From Tessaracoccus oleiagri (lineage in GTDB: Bacteria; Actinomycetota; Actinomycetes; Propionibacteriales; Propionibacteriaceae): a stretch of DNA of 64,000 nt. The stretch is from assembly GCF_900103275.1 (NCBI RefSeq), contig NZ_FNGP01000004.1:285734-349733 (forward strand). Reading direction: 5' to 3'. A program made the translations under genes and the position numbers. The notes beneath the pieces are model-generated. The model did not search any database, had not been told where the DNA came from, and saw only the letters and a program-made list of their open reading frames with translations. Of the stretch, positions 62,929-64,000 are shown in pieces (within the stretch, counting starts at the first letter, position 1; the number at the start of each line of letters is the position of its first letter).

Positions 62929-63554
62929 TTCACCGCAGGCACTTGCTGTCGGGTGCTCTGGCGCTGCCGTTGTTGGCGGCGTGCGCCAGGGATGAGGAAC
63001 CGGCGGCGTCGCTGGGCGGCCCCGTCGACAACGACGGGTTCCACGGCACGGTCCTCCAGGACGGCTGGGAGTTGCCCGACGTCGAACTCATCGACCAGGA
63101 CGGGCAGCCGTTCAACCTCCGCGCCGGCTGGGAGACCAAGGCCATCGCGCTGTTCTTCGGCTACCTCAACTGCCCCGACGTGTGCCCAGGAATCATGGCC
63201 GACATGGCGACGGCTCGTCGTCGCCTCCCGGCCGACGAGGCCGACCAGATCACGCCCGTCGTCATCACCACCGATCCCGCTCGGGACACGCCCGAGGCGC
63301 TGAAGGAGTACCTGTCGAGGGTCGACGACAAGTTCGTCGGTCTCACCGGCGACCTCGACCTGATCACCCAGATCGGCCAGGGGCTCGGCGTCGCGATCGA
63401 GCAGGGCAAGCAGCTGCCCAGCGGCGGCTATGAGGTGGACCATTCCACCCAGATCCTCGGCGTCGGGGAGGACCGCAGGGTCAAGGTCGTGTGGACCACG
63501 CTGGGTCTGGATGTGACGCACCTGCGTGAGGACTACTCCCGCCTCGTCGCCTGA
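62925..63554 (+). CDS. SCO1/SenC family copper-binding lipoprotein
   Basis: 209 residues. Signal HRRHLLSGALALPLLAAC ends in lipobox Cys20; the paired arginines hint at Tat export. The SCO fold shows CPDVC (Cys83, Cys87) as FFGYLNCPDVCPGIMADM and the late copper His in YEVDHSTQILGV. Sco proteins deliver copper to the CuA centre of cytochrome c oxidase. GTG at 62925 is in the trpA stop, so it is co-translated with the trp genes. Confidence 0.92.
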   Translation: MIHRRHLLSGALALPLLAACARDEEPAASLGGPVDNDGFHGTVLQDGWELPDVELIDQDGQPFNLRAGWETKAIALFFGYLNCPDVCPGIMADMATARRRLPADEADQITPVVITTDPARDTPEALKEYLSRVDDKFVGLTGDLDLITQIGQGLGVAIEQGKQLPSGGYEVDHSTQILGVGEDRRVKVVWTTLGLDVTHLREDYSRLVA

Positions 63555-63584
63555 CCGCGTGTGGACAGCGTCGCCCGGTCAGGC
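63549..63584. terminator. Bidirectional hairpin between sco and HNH genes
   Basis: GCCTGACCG / CGGTCAGGC, a 9-bp perfect stem with an 18-base loop, spanning the stop codons of both convergent genes. No T-run on either side, so termination would be weak or rho-assisted. Confidence 0.5.
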
Positions 63585-64000
63585 GGCGGCGTTGGTGAGG
63601 GTGTGTTGGGCGATGGCCCAGGCGATGAGTTCGGGCTGGAGCGGTTGGTCCGAGGTGGGATCGCTGGGCGGCGGATCCTCCCAGGGATCCGGCTCATGTT
63701 CGATGCTCCATGGCGAGGGCCGCGGTGGTGGGGTGCCGATTCTGGTGGTGCCGGTGGCGGTGACGAGGTATTCGTAGCCGGCGGGGGAGCGCCAGTGGAA
63801 CACGCCGGGTTCGGGTTGCGTGAGTCGCCAGCCGCCGTGGGTCTTCGCCCGGTGGCTACGACGCGACAGGGGGCCGAGGTTGTGCATGCCGGTCTGGCCT
63901 CGGGTTTGGCCGTCGAACCGGTAAGGCTCGGTGTGATCCAAATCGCATCCGCGGGCCGGGCGGGTGCCGTAGGGGAACACGTCGACCGGGTTGCGGACCT
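63579..64000 (-). CDS. HNH endonuclease, DUF222-type, N-terminus cut by window edge
   Basis: At least 140 C-terminal residues, reading frame open to base 64000. GCDLDHTEPYRFDGQTRG and NLGPLSRRSHRAKTHGGW form the HNH core (Asp-His pair, Asn, His). The Pro-rich tail DPWEDPPPSDPTSD is typical of DUF222/HNH proteins, which occur in many copies in Propionibacteriales and relatives and may belong to mobile or recombination elements. The usual CxxC zinc cysteine near GC.LDH is present once (GCDL). The start lies outside the window. Confidence 0.85.
   Translation of the reverse strand, partial: VRNPVDVFPYGTRPARGCDLDHTEPYRFDGQTRGQTGMHNLGPLSRRSHRAKTHGGWRLTQPEPGVFHWRSPAGYEYLVTATGTTRIGTPPPRPSPWSIEHEPDPWEDPPPSDPTSDQPLQPELIAWAIAQHTLTNAAA

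Overview
The window is a dense, GC-rich bacterial chromosome segment from an actinobacterium (Actinomycetota). Lineage markers include a WhiB1-type Fe-S regulator beside a PdtaS-like histidine kinase, a SigR/SigH-type ECF sigma factor with a zinc anti-sigma factor, NucS/EndoMS, the 24-residue ribosomal protein bL37, the fused 2-oxoglutarate enzyme Kgd, a GlgE alpha-glucan cluster, an HGxxPAAW protein, a TIGR03085 protein and a DUF222-type HNH protein. Methylmalonyl-CoA epimerase and a PduO-type cobalamin adenosyltransferase would fit a propionate-producing member of the Propionibacteriales, but the genus cannot be fixed from the sequence alone. I see no insertion sequence, prophage, CRISPR array, rRNA operon or replication origin. 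No stretch longer than 300 bases lacks a gene; the longest non-coding stretch is about 227 bases (18610-18836) and holds palindromic repeats and a terminator.

Layout. 1-5.3 kb: partial aroA and a DoxX protein (minus), an SRAP protein, the sigR-rsrA pair, bL37, the PdtaS-like kinase and whiB1. 5.3-12.1 kb: a small membrane protein, then galK, a DUF6104 protein and kgd (minus), a GT87-type membrane glycosyltransferase and tRNA-Arg(CCG). 12.2-23 kb: a lipoprotein, lysA-hom-thrB, rho, rpmE, prfA-prmC-tsaC-wecA. 22.6-30.1 kb: two small membrane proteins and the complete ATP synthase operon atpBEFHAGDC. 30.2-40.6 kb: DUF2550, cobalamin adenosyltransferase, a cyclophilin lipoprotein, a hydrolase / zinc-finger / nucS operon, a DivIVA-like coiled-coil protein, mce, a PH-domain protein, pgm, a thioredoxin-TPR protein, a hydroxyacid dehydrogenase and a GNAT-Nudix fusion. 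40.6-48 kb: glgX-glgE-mak-glgB. 48-54.7 kb: cysteine desulfurase, mnmA, a MetE-like protein, gatCAB. 54.7-63.6 kb: TIGR03085 protein, hisI-trpE-Trp membrane protein, an amino-acid permease, mutY, HGxxPAAW-trpC-trpB-trpA and a Sco1 protein. The right edge cuts an HNH-nuclease gene.

How the genes fit together. Most of the segment is core metabolism: aspartate-family and tryptophan biosynthesis, oxidative phosphorylation, alpha-glucan building from maltose-1-phosphate, translation termination and tRNA-dependent amidation, and tRNA modification (tsaC, mnmA with a neighbouring desulfurase). Many genes overlap by 1-13 bases, so translational coupling is probably common.

The most striking feature is the promoter architecture. 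Repeatedly a TANNNT-like -10 hexamer lies 6-8 bases before the start codon with no Shine-Dalgarno sequence, which suggests many leaderless mRNAs. At several loci two such starts sit back to back in 30-53 bp. The sigR gene appears to have a SigR-type autoregulatory promoter (GGAAT-N18-GTT) feeding an N-terminally extended reading frame, plus a leaderless-type promoter for the shorter form.
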